Origin: DASXTB01 sp036505615
Lineage (GTDB): Bacteria > Acidobacteriota > UBA6911 > JACQSX01
Length of the DNA stretch: 20,382 nt
NCBI GenBank assembly: GCA_036505615.1
Contig: DASXTB010000121.1
Coordinates: forward strand, 1 to 20,382
Direction of reading: 5' to 3'
The translations under genes were made by a program, and so were the position numbers. Shown here piece after piece: positions 6,716 through 16,696 of this stretch. Position 1 is the first letter of the stretch. The number at the start of each line of letters is the position of its first letter. The notes under the pieces were generated by a model, which was not told the origin of the DNA, ran no database searches, and saw nothing but the letters and a program-made list of their open reading frames with translations.

Positions 6716-9700
6716 ATGGCGGAACAGAAGATTATCTTAAGTTTCTATCAGGAGCCTTCGGAAGCAGCAGAAGCACTTCGAAAGCTCAAACGAGGGCGCT
6801 TCCACCGGCTGGCATCGATCCATAAAACCGCGGATGGACGCCTCGATGTGTACAACATTCGCTCTTCTGGGAAATGGTCACGGTTGGGATTGTTCTTTGG
6901 CGCGGCCGTGGGCCTCTTCCTGGGAGGGGTGGTTCGCTTCTACGCCTCTTCGCTCAACGTCAGCTTTGATTGGATGGACCTGGCGCTGCTCGCCATCATG
7001 GGCGCTCTCGCAGGGTTCCTCGGCATTCGGTGGCTGGGCTTCGGCATCAATGAAAAAATCCTTTCGCAGTACCGTCCCTGGATCGCCCTGAATGAGACCC
7101 TGTTGATTATCCAGACTAAGCAACAGCGTCTGGATCGGGCACTGGATCTGCTTCGAAGCGATGACGGAAATGCTTTTATTTTTGTTGTCCGCCCTTTTCG
7201 GCCGCTCGACGACGATTCCAAAGACACAATTCCTCGCCGAGAATCGCTGACGGCTGAGCGGTTAAATCTCCAGGCGGCCCGCCTGGCGGCCCGCCATCAG
7301 GCTATTCCTGTGTTTGCGCGTGGCCGGCGATTGCTGCAGCGGCTCGAGAGCAGCGAGAAAGTCCTCAAAACCGTCTTTCAGGGCCTCAATGAGGCAGTGC
7401 GTCTGAAACAGAGCGTCTCGTTGTCGGCTGAGTGGCTGCTTGACAACTCATACGTCATAGAAACGCAGACGGGCCACGTGCGCCGCAACCTGACGAGAGG
7501 CTTCTACAAGGTCCTGCCAATCCTTACCAGCGGCCCGAACGCGGGAGATCCGCGCATCTACGGCATCGCACTGGAATTGGTGGCGCACAGCGACGGTCTG
7601 GTCGATGAACGCAATATCACGGACTTTCTTCGGGCCTATCAGCGGATATCACCTCTTACTGTGGGAGAGCTCTGGGCGATGCCGCTAATGCTGCGCCTCA
7701 GTCTGATCGAGAGCCTGCGCCAGCTCAGCGTACAGCTTTACCAGCGCCAGTACGAACGCGAGCGGGCCGATTTCTGGGCCAACCGGTTAATTGTCGCTGC
7801 CCGTCGAGATCCGGACCAAATGCTGGTTTTGCTCGCCGAGATGGCGCGCTTGCATGGCGCCCCGTCGCACCACTTCGCCATGCAGTTAATCCGTCAATTG
7901 TCGGAGGAAGAATCGGCGCTAGGTCCTGCGCAGGGATGGCTGGAAAGAAAGCTGGGCGCACCCATTGCCGACGTTGTCCAGCAGGAGCAAAATCGGCGCA
8001 CCGCCAAACAGGTTTCCATTTCCAACATCATCACCAGTCTGAGGCGTCTGTCCCGAACGGACTGGCGAAAGCTGTTCGAAGAGGTGAGCCTGGTTGAGGA
8101 AATCCTGCGCACCGAGCCGGCGGGGATTTATGCGCAAATGGATTTTGATACTCGAGATGCATACCGGCATGCAGTAGAGGAGATGGCCAGGGGCGCGGGC
8201 CGGTCTGAAATTTCCGTCGCGCAGCAGGCGGTTTCGCAAGTACGATCCGCATTTTCGGAGGATTGGCGCGGAAACAGCGAGGACATACCGCCCCATTACC
8301 ATGTTGGCTATTATTTGATCGGCGACGGCCGTCCGGCGCTGGATTCCCAGCTCGGATGCCGCGTTGTTTTCTCGCAGAGACTGCTGCGCTGGACCCGCCG
8401 TCATCCCACATCCGTATACCTTGGCAGCATCGTGTGGTTCACCTCCCTTTATCTGGCGCTGCCGCTGGCGGCAGCCTTTTGGGCGGGAGCTCCGGTCCGT
8501 CTTGTCCTGGTTTTCAGCCTGCTGGCACTTCTGCCAGCAAGCGAGCTGGCAGTTCAGGTACTCAATTACCTTGTCACTCTGGTGCTTCCGGCCAAAGCTC
8601 TTCCCAAAATGTCATTCGAGTACGGAATACCCGATGAGTTCCGCACGTTGGTGGTTGTGCCGATGATGCTGCTGTCCCCCGGGGCCATCGAGACAGAAGT
8701 GAATCGCCTTGAGGTTCGCTACCTGGCAAACTCGGATGACAATATCCAATTTGCCCTGCTGTCGGATTTTTCCGACGCGCCCGAGCCTCACATGCCCGAA
8801 GATGACAACCTGTTGTCCATTGCGGTAGCAGGCATCGAGGATCTCAACCAGCGTTATGGCGCGCGTTTCTTCCTGTTTCATCGCCCTCGACGGTGGTGCC
8901 AGAGTGAACAGTGTTGGATGGGTTGGGAGCGGAAGCGAGGCAAGCTAGAAGAGCTCAACCAGTTCCTCAACGGTGAACCAACCAGATCCGGCGACCCGAT
9001 TCATGCGGGCAATCGCGAAGCGCTTCATGAAATCCGCTTCGTAATCACCCTTGACGCCGACACGCAGCTTCCACACGACGCCGCGCGACGCCTGATTGAA
9101 ACTCTGGCGCATCCGTTAAATCGGCCGCACCTGGCCGACGACGGCCAGACAGTCAAAGACGGTTACACGATCATTCAACCACGCGTCAGCGCCAGTCTTT
9201 CAAGCGCGACTGCCACTCGCTTTGCGCGCTTGTTCTCCGATCCGGCAGGCGTGGATCCCTATACCCATGCAGTCTCCGATGTTTATCAGGATCTGTTCGG
9301 AGAAGGAAGCTACGTGGGAAAAGGAATTTACGACGTTAAGATGTTCCATCGCGTCCTCTCCGGCCGTTTTTCTGAATCAAAACTGCTTAGTCACGACCTG
9401 CTCGAGGGTGCTTACGTGCGCGCCGGCTTGGCCAGTGACATTGAATTGTTTGATATCTTCCCGGCGAACTATCTGGTTTACAGCAGCCGGCAACATCGCT
9501 GGATTCGTGGCGACTGGCAAATAGCCGATTGGATCCTGCCTGCCATCCGCGGCGTAGAGAGGTCCCGGCAAGGCGTCACAACAAAGCAGATCGCAGTGCA
9601 GCGAAATCCATTGTCTGTCCTCAATCGCTGGAAGATTTTCGATAATCTTAGACGCAGCCTGGTTCCCATCTCGGCACTACTGCTGATTTGGGCAAGCTGG

Positions 9701-12700
9701 TTACTCTATCCTGCTTCTTCGCCTGTCTGGATTGCTTTCGTCATCCTGATGATTTTTGCGTCATGGATCATCCAGCTGTTTGACAAAAACCGCGTGGCCG
9801 TAAACTGGCTCCTGGAAGAACCTCGCAGGGCTCCTATAACCTGGCGGGAGTTGGTTCGCCCTCTGGCCACTGGCGCGGTGCGCTCTCTGTCGTCAATCGC
9901 CCTTCTTCCCCATCAAACGCAGCTCTCTTTGGATGCCGTAGGACGCGTCTGGTTCCGCCGGTTGATTTCGCATCGCCGGATGCTGGAATGGGAAACCGCG
10001 CAAATGGCGCACACACGGGCGCGTCATCGCCAGCGGGGGTTCCTATGGCAGATTGGCTGGACCGGTTTGGCGGCGGCGGCGATTTCAGCCGTGGCCTTGG
10101 GGTTCGATAGCCATGTCTGGAACGTGGCTATTCCACTTCTGATTCTCTGGCTCGCCAGCCCGCTGGTGGTCAAATGGCTGGACACGGAGCAGCGACCCGC
10201 GCTCGCACTTGCCCTGGAACAGTCGGACCGCGATCTTGTGCGGCGATTCGCGCGGCAAACGTGGCGCTACTTTGATGAATTCACGGGACCACAGACCCAC
10301 TGGCTCCCGCCCGATAACTACCAGGAGTCGCTTCGCGTGGAAATTGCCCAGCGCACATCTCCCACAAATATCGGCCTCTGGCTCCTCTCGCTGCTGGCGG
10401 CGCACGATCTTCGTTACATTACGATCGACGCCGTCTTCGAACGCGCATCGGCGACCCTGGAAACGATGGAAAATTTGGAGCGATTTGAAGGGCATTTGCT
10501 CAACTGGTACGACATTCGCACTCTACAGCCTCTTGTACCTCGTTATGTCTCCACCGTCGACAGCGGTAATCTGGTAGCCAGCCTTTGGACGCTGGAGCAG
10601 GCTTGCTATGAATTGCTCGAGGAGCCGCTGCTTGGGCCGGAGGTTCTGCGAGGCCTGTCAGATACTCTGAACATCGCGCGCGATCAAATCGCACACCAGC
10701 TCCCGAGTTCCGGTTTCCCGGTCCTGGGCTCGGCGTTTCAAGTTTCGGGTTCGGGGTCTCGGGTTTCGAGGTCCGGGTCTTGGAATTCGGGTTCCAGCTT
10801 TCCAATCTCTGGTTTTGGGTCCCAGGTTTCGGGGTCCAATACGGAGAGTGCCGCGCAAGCGCGCTGGAAATCTGCAAGTGGGAACGCAGAACCCGGATCT
10901 CCGAACTCGGAAATCGAGGTTGGGAACCCGAAACCACTGGCGGACGCAGAATCCGAAACTCGGGGCTCTGAAACTGCAGCGCCGACCTCAGATCCGGAAA
11001 CGCGCAATTCAAAACTTGAAACCTTGCTTTCAACACTCTCCGAAATTTTTTCCAGCCCGCCCTCCGGTCTTGACGAGATCATCCGGCGCCTTCGGTCCGC
11101 GTCGGAGCCCGCCCGCCAGTTGCGCGAGATCCTGACAAAGGAACCGGCCAGGCCGGAACTTTCACTCGGTGATGGTCCCGAACGCCAGGTCCTGCCTCCC
11201 GACCCATTCTATTGGGCCGAGCAACTGGAGAAAGAAGTAACAGCGTGGAACACCGTCATTGACCGCTACCTGTCCTGGGTTGAGATTTTGACGTCACAGC
11301 CCGATGATGTTCTGTTGCCAATCAGTCAGGAAGCCCCCAAGTGGCGGATGGAAGCCTTGGAAGCGAAAGTGTCGCTGGCCGCCGTGGCTGCGCACGAAAT
11401 TCCCGGCCTTTCTTCTCTGATGCGCCTTCGAATTGGAGGCACGCGACGCAAACTGTCACAGGAAATCCTTAGCTGGCTGGATGAACTCTCCCGGAACACG
11501 GCACGCGCGGAACGCTTTGCGGCGCAGAAACAGGCAGAGGTCGAGTCGATGATAGGTCGCTTTCGAATCTTGGCCGACGGTATCAACATGCGCTTCCTCT
11601 ATGATTCAGAGCGGAAGCTCTTTACGGTCGGCTATAGCGCGAGCGAGCATCGTCCAGATACCTCCTATTATGACCTGCTGGCCAGTGAAGCGCGCCTGAC
11701 CAGCTTCGCCGCAATCGCCCGCGGCGACGTACCGGTGGAACACTGGTGGACCCTGGGGCGCCTCTTCGGAACCACCAATGGCCAGCCAACGCTGCTCTCT
11801 TGGGGTGGGACGATGTTTGAGTACTTGATGCCCATGCTTTTAAACCGAAGTTACGAACATTCGCTGTTGGACCTGGCGTCGAAGACAGCCGTGAAACGCC
11901 AAATTGAATACGCGCGCCAGCTGGGGATTCCGTGGGGAATTTCCGAGGCAGGTTTCGCCGGCCTCGATTCCAGTCGCATCTATCAATATCGTGCATTCGG
12001 AGTGCCGGGACTGGGACTGAAGCGCGGTCTGGAAGACGACACCGTTGTCGCGCCCTATGCGGCCGCTCTAGCTCTCGGCATCGTTCCGGCACAAGCGGTA
12101 GCTAACCTGAAAAGCCTTGCGCAAACCGGTTTGCTGGGAAACTATGGTTTTTACGAAGCGATCGATTATACCCAACAGCGAGTTCCGGAAGGTGAGCGTG
12201 GCGTCATCGTTCACGCGTACATGGCCCATCATCAGGGCATGAGTCTGATAGCCTTTGACAACGTCCTGAACGGTGGCATCATGCAGAGACGGTTTCACTC
12301 AGATCCCCGCGTTCGCGCCGCCGAGCCTCTTCTGTGCGAGCGCATCCCGCTGATTCCACCACGACTGGAGGGTACCGCCCCAGAAGGTCCGTCGCGCCGC
12401 CTGACGCCAATCGCTCTTGCGTCAACCATCGATCGGTCCTTTACGCCCGACAGCCTCATTCCGAAAGTCCATCTGCTCTCCAACGGCAATTATGCAGTGA
12501 TGGTCACCAGCGCCGGCGGAGGATACAGCCGGTGGCGAGACCTGGACATCACTCGCTGGCGAGCCGACACCACTCGCGATTCCTGGGGCACCTTTTGCTA
12601 TGTCCGGGACTTAAAACTGGGAGTTCCCTGCTCCACTACCCATCAGCCCATTTGCCGCACGTCGCGGCACTCCACGGCAATTACCACGGCGGAACGAGTT

Positions 12701-15700
12701 GAGTTCCAGCGCAGGGACTTCGATATTGACACGGTGACGGAGATCGTTGTCTCGCCGGAGGACGACGCCGAGATCCGTCGCATCACCCTTACTAACCACT
12801 CCGACAGGAGACGGGACGTGGAATTGACCAGCTATGCCGAACTGGCTCTGGCTTCACATGGCGCCGATCGATCTCATCCCGCCTTCAACAAAATGTTCGT
12901 CCACACAGAAGTTATCCCAGAGCGTCATATTTTGCTGGCCAGTCGCCGGCCCCGAGACCCGGCAGAGCCGCCCATCTGGGCCGCCCACGTGCTTGCAACA
13001 ACCACCGCCGGTGACGAAGTCCAATTCGAAACCGACCGGGCTCGATTCGTTGGTCGCGGCCGCACGCTTGAGAACCCAGCCGCGCTCGAAGGTGATCTTT
13101 CCAACAGCGTTGGGTCGGTGCTGGATCCAATTTTCAGTTTACGCTGGCGCCGATCCATCGAGCCGGGAGAAAGGGTTCAGATCAGTTTTGTGACGATGGC
13201 TTCCGATAGCCGCTCCGGGGCCTTGGCGCTGGCCGAAAAGTATTCCGACCTGCGCGCCACCGAGCGCGCTTTGGAAATGGCGTGGACACATGCGCAGCTG
13301 GAGCTGCGCCAATTGAGGATTCAGGCTGAGGACGGCCGGCGTTTTCAGCAACTGGCCAGCAATCTGCTTTACCCCAACGCGCGGCTCAGACCCCCGGCCG
13401 AGCGGCTGCGCCAGAACACCCTGGGGCAGGAGCGGCTGTGGGCTTATGGAATATCCGGAGACCTGCCGATCATCCTGGTCACCATTAGCGATACCGAAGA
13501 CATCGACCTGGTTCGCGAAGTCTTGGTTGCGCACAACTATCTTCGCGTTCGCGGGCTGAAGTCCGACCTGGTGATAATCAACGAGGAGATGAGCAGTTAT
13601 TCCCAGCCGCTGATGGAGCAGCTGCGAAAGATGATCCACGCGCAGGCGTATTTCACGGGGATCGACCAGCCGGGCGGCGTGTTTCTTCGCGCTGCGGATC
13701 AGATTCCGGAACAGGATCTGGCCCTGCTTATGACCACGGTACGCGCCGTTCTGATCGCGGCGCGCGGCACTTTAGCTCAACAACTGGGAACACCGGTGGA
13801 GATCACAAAGCAACCGCCTCCCTTGGTAATTTCTCAGCGAATATACGAAGAACCCTCCCCGCCTTTGCCTTTCATGGAGCTGCCCTACTTCAATGGACTG
13901 GGCGGTTTCACTTCGGATGGCAGGGAATATGCAATTTATCTTGGGCCTGAGGATCTCACTCCGGCGCCCTGGATCAACGTGATCGCGAATCCGGATTTCG
14001 GGACCCTGGTAACCGAGTCGGGCCCGGGATTTAGCTGGTTCGGCAACAGCCAGAGCAACCGCCTCACTCCGTGGTACAACGATCCGGTCTCCAATCCCGT
14101 TTCGGAAACCGTGTACATTCGCGATGAAGACTCAGGTTTGTTTTGGACACTGACTCCTCTGCCCATCCGCGAAATGGACGCATACCGAATCCGGCACGGG
14201 CAGGGCTACACGCTATTTGAGCACAACAGCCACGCCATCGAGCAAGAACTGCTGGTCTTTGTGCCGTTGGACGAAAATAACGGCGCTCCGGTGCGAATCC
14301 AGCGAGTGCGTTTGCGGAATTCGTCTTCACACCACCGGCGCCTGACCGTGACATCGTATGTTGAGTGGGTACTGGGAACAGATCGCGAAGAGACTCAGCT
14401 GCAGACTTCCACCAACTGGGATGAGGAGAGCCAGTCGCTGCTGGCGAGAAATCCTTTTCATGCCCATTTCGGGAACCGCGTCGCCTTCGCCAGTTGCAGC
14501 CCGGATGCCAGCAGTTTTACGGGCGATCGAACGGAGTTTCTAGGCCGCAACGGCTCTCCGGCAACACCCGCCGCGCTGGAGCGCCGGCACCTCTCCGGTC
14601 GATCGGGAGCGGGCCTGGACCCCTGTGCCGCTCTACAGACAACGGTAGAAATAGACCCCGGCCAGGAGGCGGAAGTGATCTTCCTGCTCGGCCAGTCGGA
14701 CAGAACAGCACAGGCACGCCAGCTGGCGCGAGACTATCGAGATTCTGCTCACGTCGATCAGGCGTTCCAGGCAACTCGCGACCGTTGGGACCAGCTGCTC
14801 GAAGTCATCCAGGTGGAGACTCCAATCCTGGCGACAAATTTCTTGCTCAACCGCTGGCTGCTCTACCAGACACTGAGCTGTCGCGTGTGGGCGCGGTCCG
14901 CCTTTTATCAATCCAGCGGCGCATTCGGATTCCGGGACCAATTGCAGGACGTAATGAGCCTGGTTTACGCGTCGCCGGGCATCGCGCGCGCCCAAATCTT
15001 GCGAGCCGCGGCTCATCAGTTCATCGAGGGCGATGCACAGCACTGGTGGCACCCTCCGTCGGACGCGGGCGTGCGCACGCGCAGTTCCGATGATCTGCTG
15101 TGGCTCCCCTATGTCACGGCTCATTACGTCAGAACCACGGGTGACCTGAATATTCTCGATGCCGTCGTTCCCTTCCTGGAGGGGAGACCGTTGGAAGAGC
15201 ACGAGCCTGAGGCCTATCTGACTCCCCGCCGGTCGCTGGAAGAGGCGTCAGTGCTGGAGCATTGTCGTCGGGCCATTACCAAAGGACTGACGTCCGGACC
15301 GCACGGGCTGCCGCTGATGGGTGGGGGGGACTGGAATGACGGCATGAATCACGTGGGAACCGGCGGAAAAGGCGAAAGTGTATGGCTGGCTTGGTTTCTA
15401 ATTGAAGTCCTGAAGGAATTTGCGGAGCTGGTGAGCCTGCGTGGCGAGGAAGCAGAAGCCAGAAATTATCGCGAGCGGGCCGCGCACTTTGCCCGTGCGG
15501 TGGAAGCGGAGGCCTGGGACGGCGAATGGTATCGCAGAGCCTACTATGACGATGGAACGCCGCTCGGCTCAAAGCAGAGCGAGGAGGCAAAGATCGATTC
15601 TCTCCCACAGTCGTGGGCGGTGATTTCGGGAGCTGCGGATACACAACGAGCGGCTCAGGCTTTACAATCGGTGCAACAACACCTGGTTCGGGAATCGGAA

Positions 15701-16306
15701 CGTTTGGTTCTTTTGTTTACTCCCCCCTTCGAAAAATCGCCGGAGAATCCCGGTTACATCAAAGGCTACCCTCCCGGTGTGCGGGAAAACGGAGGACAAT
15801 ACACGCATGGTTCGCTCTGGGTGGCTCTGGCCTTTGCCAGGCGCGGAGATGGAAATCAAGCCGTAAAACTTCTGCAGATGATGAATCCGGTGGAACACGC
15901 CAGAAATCCCGAGGAGACGGGACGATACAAAGTCGAGCCGTACGTAGTGGCGGCCGATGTGTATTCACTCGAAGGCCGGGTGGGTCAGGGAGGCTGGACG
16001 TGGTACACCGGATCCAGCGGTTGGATGTATCGCATCTGGCTGGAGGATGTCTTGGGATTTAAGCTGCGAGGAAAGCTGCTGCGGATCGATCCCTCGATTT
16101 CTTCCGATTGGGAAGGTTACACGCTGCATTATCGACGCGGACAAGGGCGTTACCGTATCCAGGTAGAAAATCCGGACCGTGTCTGCCGCGGTGTGACGTC
16201 CGTGCAGTTAGACGGCCAGACCCTGGCTTCACGGGAGATAGAGTTGAGCGAGAGCCCGGGAGAGCACACGATTCTGGTGCGATTGGGAAAACCGAATATT
16301 GGATAG
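6716..16306 (+). CDS. Cyclic beta-1,2-glucan synthase (NdvB/ChvB/Cgs type)
   Basis: A 3196-residue inner-membrane enzyme that should polymerise UDP-glucose into beta-1,2-glucan, cyclise it and set its length. Residues 1-165 look DUF1269-like, with membrane segments near 53-78 and 86-112; the usual synthase N-terminus starts near 175 (RESLTAERL). Membrane segments recur near 565-640, 981-1020 and 1107-1150. The glycosyltransferase has D780-A-D782, D894/E897 (HDLLEG) and QHRW at 926-929. The central region (about 1230-1310 and 1620-1845; DSGNLVASLW, GISEAGFAGLDSS, HAYMAHHQGMSL) matches the GH189-type cyclisation domain. The C-terminal third is GH94-like, with GGGDWNDGMN (D2872, D2875). Family length is about 2,800-2,900; the excess fits the N-terminal domain plus a low-complexity insert at about 1331-1436. 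ATG 6716 has a modest taagg upstream. No operon partner is obvious, though the AI-2E gene follows. Confidence 0.93.
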   Translation: MAEQKIILSFYQEPSEAAEALRKLKRGRFHRLASIHKTADGRLDVYNIRSSGKWSRLGLFFGAAVGLFLGGVVRFYASSLNVSFDWMDLALLAIMGALAGFLGIRWLGFGINEKILSQYRPWIALNETLLIIQTKQQRLDRALDLLRSDDGNAFIFVVRPFRPLDDDSKDTIPRRESLTAERLNLQAARLAARHQAIPVFARGRRLLQRLESSEKVLKTVFQGLNEAVRLKQSVSLSAEWLLDNSYVIETQTGHVRRNLTRGFYKVLPILTSGPNAGDPRIYGIALELVAHSDGLVDERNITDFLRAYQRISPLTVGELWAMPLMLRLSLIESLRQLSVQLYQRQYERERADFWANRLIVAARRDPDQMLVLLAEMARLHGAPSHHFAMQLIRQLSEEESALGPAQGWLERKLGAPIADVVQQEQNRRTAKQVSISNIITSLRRLSRTDWRKLFEEVSLVEEILRTEPAGIYAQMDFDTRDAYRHAVEEMARGAGRSEISVAQQAVSQVRSAFSEDWRGNSEDIPPHYHVGYYLIGDGRPALDSQLGCRVVFSQRLLRWTRRHPTSVYLGSIVWFTSLYLALPLAAAFWAGAPVRLVLVFSLLALLPASELAVQVLNYLVTLVLPAKALPKMSFEYGIPDEFRTLVVVPMMLLSPGAIETEVNRLEVRYLANSDDNIQFALLSDFSDAPEPHMPEDDNLLSIAVAGIEDLNQRYGARFFLFHRPRRWCQSEQCWMGWERKRGKLEELNQFLNGEPTRSGDPIHAGNREALHEIRFVITLDADTQLPHDAARRLIETLAHPLNRPHLADDGQTVKDGYTIIQPRVSASLSSATATRFARLFSDPAGVDPYTHAVSDVYQDLFGEGSYVGKGIYDVKMFHRVLSGRFSESKLLSHDLLEGAYVRAGLASDIELFDIFPANYLVYSSRQHRWIRGDWQIADWILPAIRGVERSRQGVTTKQIAVQRNPLSVLNRWKIFDNLRRSLVPISALLLIWASWLLYPASSPVWIAFVILMIFASWIIQLFDKNRVAVNWLLEEPRRAPITWRELVRPLATGAVRSLSSIALLPHQTQLSLDAVGRVWFRRLISHRRMLEWETAQMAHTRARHRQRGFLWQIGWTGLAAAAISAVALGFDSHVWNVAIPLLILWLASPLVVKWLDTEQRPALALALEQSDRDLVRRFARQTWRYFDEFTGPQTHWLPPDNYQESLRVEIAQRTSPTNIGLWLLSLLAAHDLRYITIDAVFERASATLETMENLERFEGHLLNWYDIRTLQPLVPRYVSTVDSGNLVASLWTLEQACYELLEEPLLGPEVLRGLSDTLNIARDQIAHQLPSSGFPVLGSAFQVSGSGSRVSRSGSWNSGSSFPISGFGSQVSGSNTESAAQARWKSASGNAEPGSPNSEIEVGNPKPLADAESETRGSETAAPTSDPETRNSKLETLLSTLSEIFSSPPSGLDEIIRRLRSASEPARQLREILTKEPARPELSLGDGPERQVLPPDPFYWAEQLEKEVTAWNTVIDRYLSWVEILTSQPDDVLLPISQEAPKWRMEALEAKVSLAAVAAHEIPGLSSLMRLRIGGTRRKLSQEILSWLDELSRNTARAERFAAQKQAEVESMIGRFRILADGINMRFLYDSERKLFTVGYSASEHRPDTSYYDLLASEARLTSFAAIARGDVPVEHWWTLGRLFGTTNGQPTLLSWGGTMFEYLMPMLLNRSYEHSLLDLASKTAVKRQIEYARQLGIPWGISEAGFAGLDSSRIYQYRAFGVPGLGLKRGLEDDTVVAPYAAALALGIVPAQAVANLKSLAQTGLLGNYGFYEAIDYTQQRVPEGERGVIVHAYMAHHQGMSLIAFDNVLNGGIMQRRFHSDPRVRAAEPLLCERIPLIPPRLEGTAPEGPSRRLTPIALASTIDRSFTPDSLIPKVHLLSNGNYAVMVTSAGGGYSRWRDLDITRWRADTTRDSWGTFCYVRDLKLGVPCSTTHQPICRTSRHSTAITTAERVEFQRRDFDIDTVTEIVVSPEDDAEIRRITLTNHSDRRRDVELTSYAELALASHGADRSHPAFNKMFVHTEVIPERHILLASRRPRDPAEPPIWAAHVLATTTAGDEVQFETDRARFVGRGRTLENPAALEGDLSNSVGSVLDPIFSLRWRRSIEPGERVQISFVTMASDSRSGALALAEKYSDLRATERALEMAWTHAQLELRQLRIQAEDGRRFQQLASNLLYPNARLRPPAERLRQNTLGQERLWAYGISGDLPIILVTISDTEDIDLVREVLVAHNYLRVRGLKSDLVIINEEMSSYSQPLMEQLRKMIHAQAYFTGIDQPGGVFLRAADQIPEQDLALLMTTVRAVLIAARGTLAQQLGTPVEITKQPPPLVISQRIYEEPSPPLPFMELPYFNGLGGFTSDGREYAIYLGPEDLTPAPWINVIANPDFGTLVTESGPGFSWFGNSQSNRLTPWYNDPVSNPVSETVYIRDEDSGLFWTLTPLPIREMDAYRIRHGQGYTLFEHNSHAIEQELLVFVPLDENNGAPVRIQRVRLRNSSSHHRRLTVTSYVEWVLGTDREETQLQTSTNWDEESQSLLARNPFHAHFGNRVAFASCSPDASSFTGDRTEFLGRNGSPATPAALERRHLSGRSGAGLDPCAALQTTVEIDPGQEAEVIFLLGQSDRTAQARQLARDYRDSAHVDQAFQATRDRWDQLLEVIQVETPILATNFLLNRWLLYQTLSCRVWARSAFYQSSGAFGFRDQLQDVMSLVYASPGIARAQILRAAAHQFIEGDAQHWWHPPSDAGVRTRSSDDLLWLPYVTAHYVRTTGDLNILDAVVPFLEGRPLEEHEPEAYLTPRRSLEEASVLEHCRRAITKGLTSGPHGLPLMGGGDWNDGMNHVGTGGKGESVWLAWFLIEVLKEFAELVSLRGEEAEARNYRERAAHFARAVEAEAWDGEWYRRAYYDDGTPLGSKQSEEAKIDSLPQSWAVISGAADTQRAAQALQSVQQHLVRESERLVLLFTPPFEKSPENPGYIKGYPPGVRENGGQYTHGSLWVALAFARRGDGNQAVKLLQMMNPVEHARNPEETGRYKVEPYVVAADVYSLEGRVGQGGWTWYTGSSGWMYRIWLEDVLGFKLRGKLLRIDPSISSDWEGYTLHYRRGQGRYRIQVENPDRVCRGVTSVQLDGQTLASREIELSESPGEHTILVRLGKPNIG
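10708..11024. repeat. Heptamer mirror array inside the glucan synthase gene
   Basis: The left arm (10708-10840) reads as 19 in-phase 7-bp units around consensus TTTCGGG (for example tttcggg, ttcgggg, tctcggg, gtccggg, attcggg). A core at 10841-10891 contains cgcgc/gcgcg around AA (10852-10863). The right arm (about 10892-11024) has about 19 degenerate units in the opposite orientation (consensus CCCGAAA). It encodes the Ser/Gly-rich, then Glu/Thr/Ser-rich insert, residues about 1331-1436. Because 7 is not a multiple of 3, each unit is read in all three frames, yet no stop occurs. Confidence 0.75.
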
Positions 16307-16308
16307 CT

Positions 16309-16694
16309 TTGGGTGTGGGGCGTTGGGTGTTAGGTGTTAGGTGTTGGGTGTCGGGTGTCGGGTGTCGGGTGTTAGGGGTTGGGTGTTGGGTGTTAGGGGT
16401 TGGGTGTTGGGTGTTGGGTGTTAGGGGTTGGGTGTTGGGTGTTGGGTGTTGGGGGTTGGGGGTTGGGGGTTGGGTGCGGGCCACCCCGGTGTGTAGGGGG
16501 GTTCGGGAACCGCCCGTCGGAGAATGCCGATTTCGCGTAAGACGGGCGGCTCGCGAGCCGCCCCTACATTTGAAACCAAGACCCAATACCCAGCACCTAA
16601 CACCTAACACCCAGCACCCAACACCTAACACCCAATCCCCACCTAACACGAGACCCAACACCCGAAAGTCCAAACCTCAAAACTTGAAACTTTA
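16309..16694. repeat. Heptamer mirror array with REP-like core filling the whole gap
   Basis: It starts two bases after the glucan synthase stop and ends two bases before the next ATG. Left arm: 22 consecutive in-phase heptamers at 16322-16475, consensus GTYRGGK (gttgggt, gttaggg, gtcgggt). Core: an imperfect palindrome with arms 16493-16518 and 16541-16567 and a 22-bp loop; each arm itself holds a palindrome (16499-16510; 16548-16561). Right arm: eight in-phase heptamers acccaat/acctaac type at 16581-16636, then about seven more degenerate ones up to 16694 (ending aacttga, aacttta). The G-rich strand has regularly spaced GG/GGG runs, so G-quadruplex formation in the mRNA 3' end is plausible. 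No separate promoter or terminator for the transporter gene was recognised. Confidence 0.88.
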
Positions 16695-16696
16695 TT

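Noticed and set aside
7919..8404. Several minus-strand frames inside the glucan synthase
   Set aside because: All lie opposite conserved synthase sequence and look like shadows of its codon usage.
10500..11036. Minus-strand frame across the synthase insert
   Set aside because: Arises from the heptamer array being stop-free on both strands; no independent support.
16322..16475. CRISPR array or true telomere repeat
   Set aside because: Units are contiguous 7-mers without spacers, so not CRISPR; the locus is internal between two genes, so not a chromosome end.
16059..16673. Minus-strand frame with many PTPNTQH repeats
   Set aside because: It is the translation of the heptamer array; periodicity of 7 bp gives a 7-residue repeat in any frame. 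No family or start signal.
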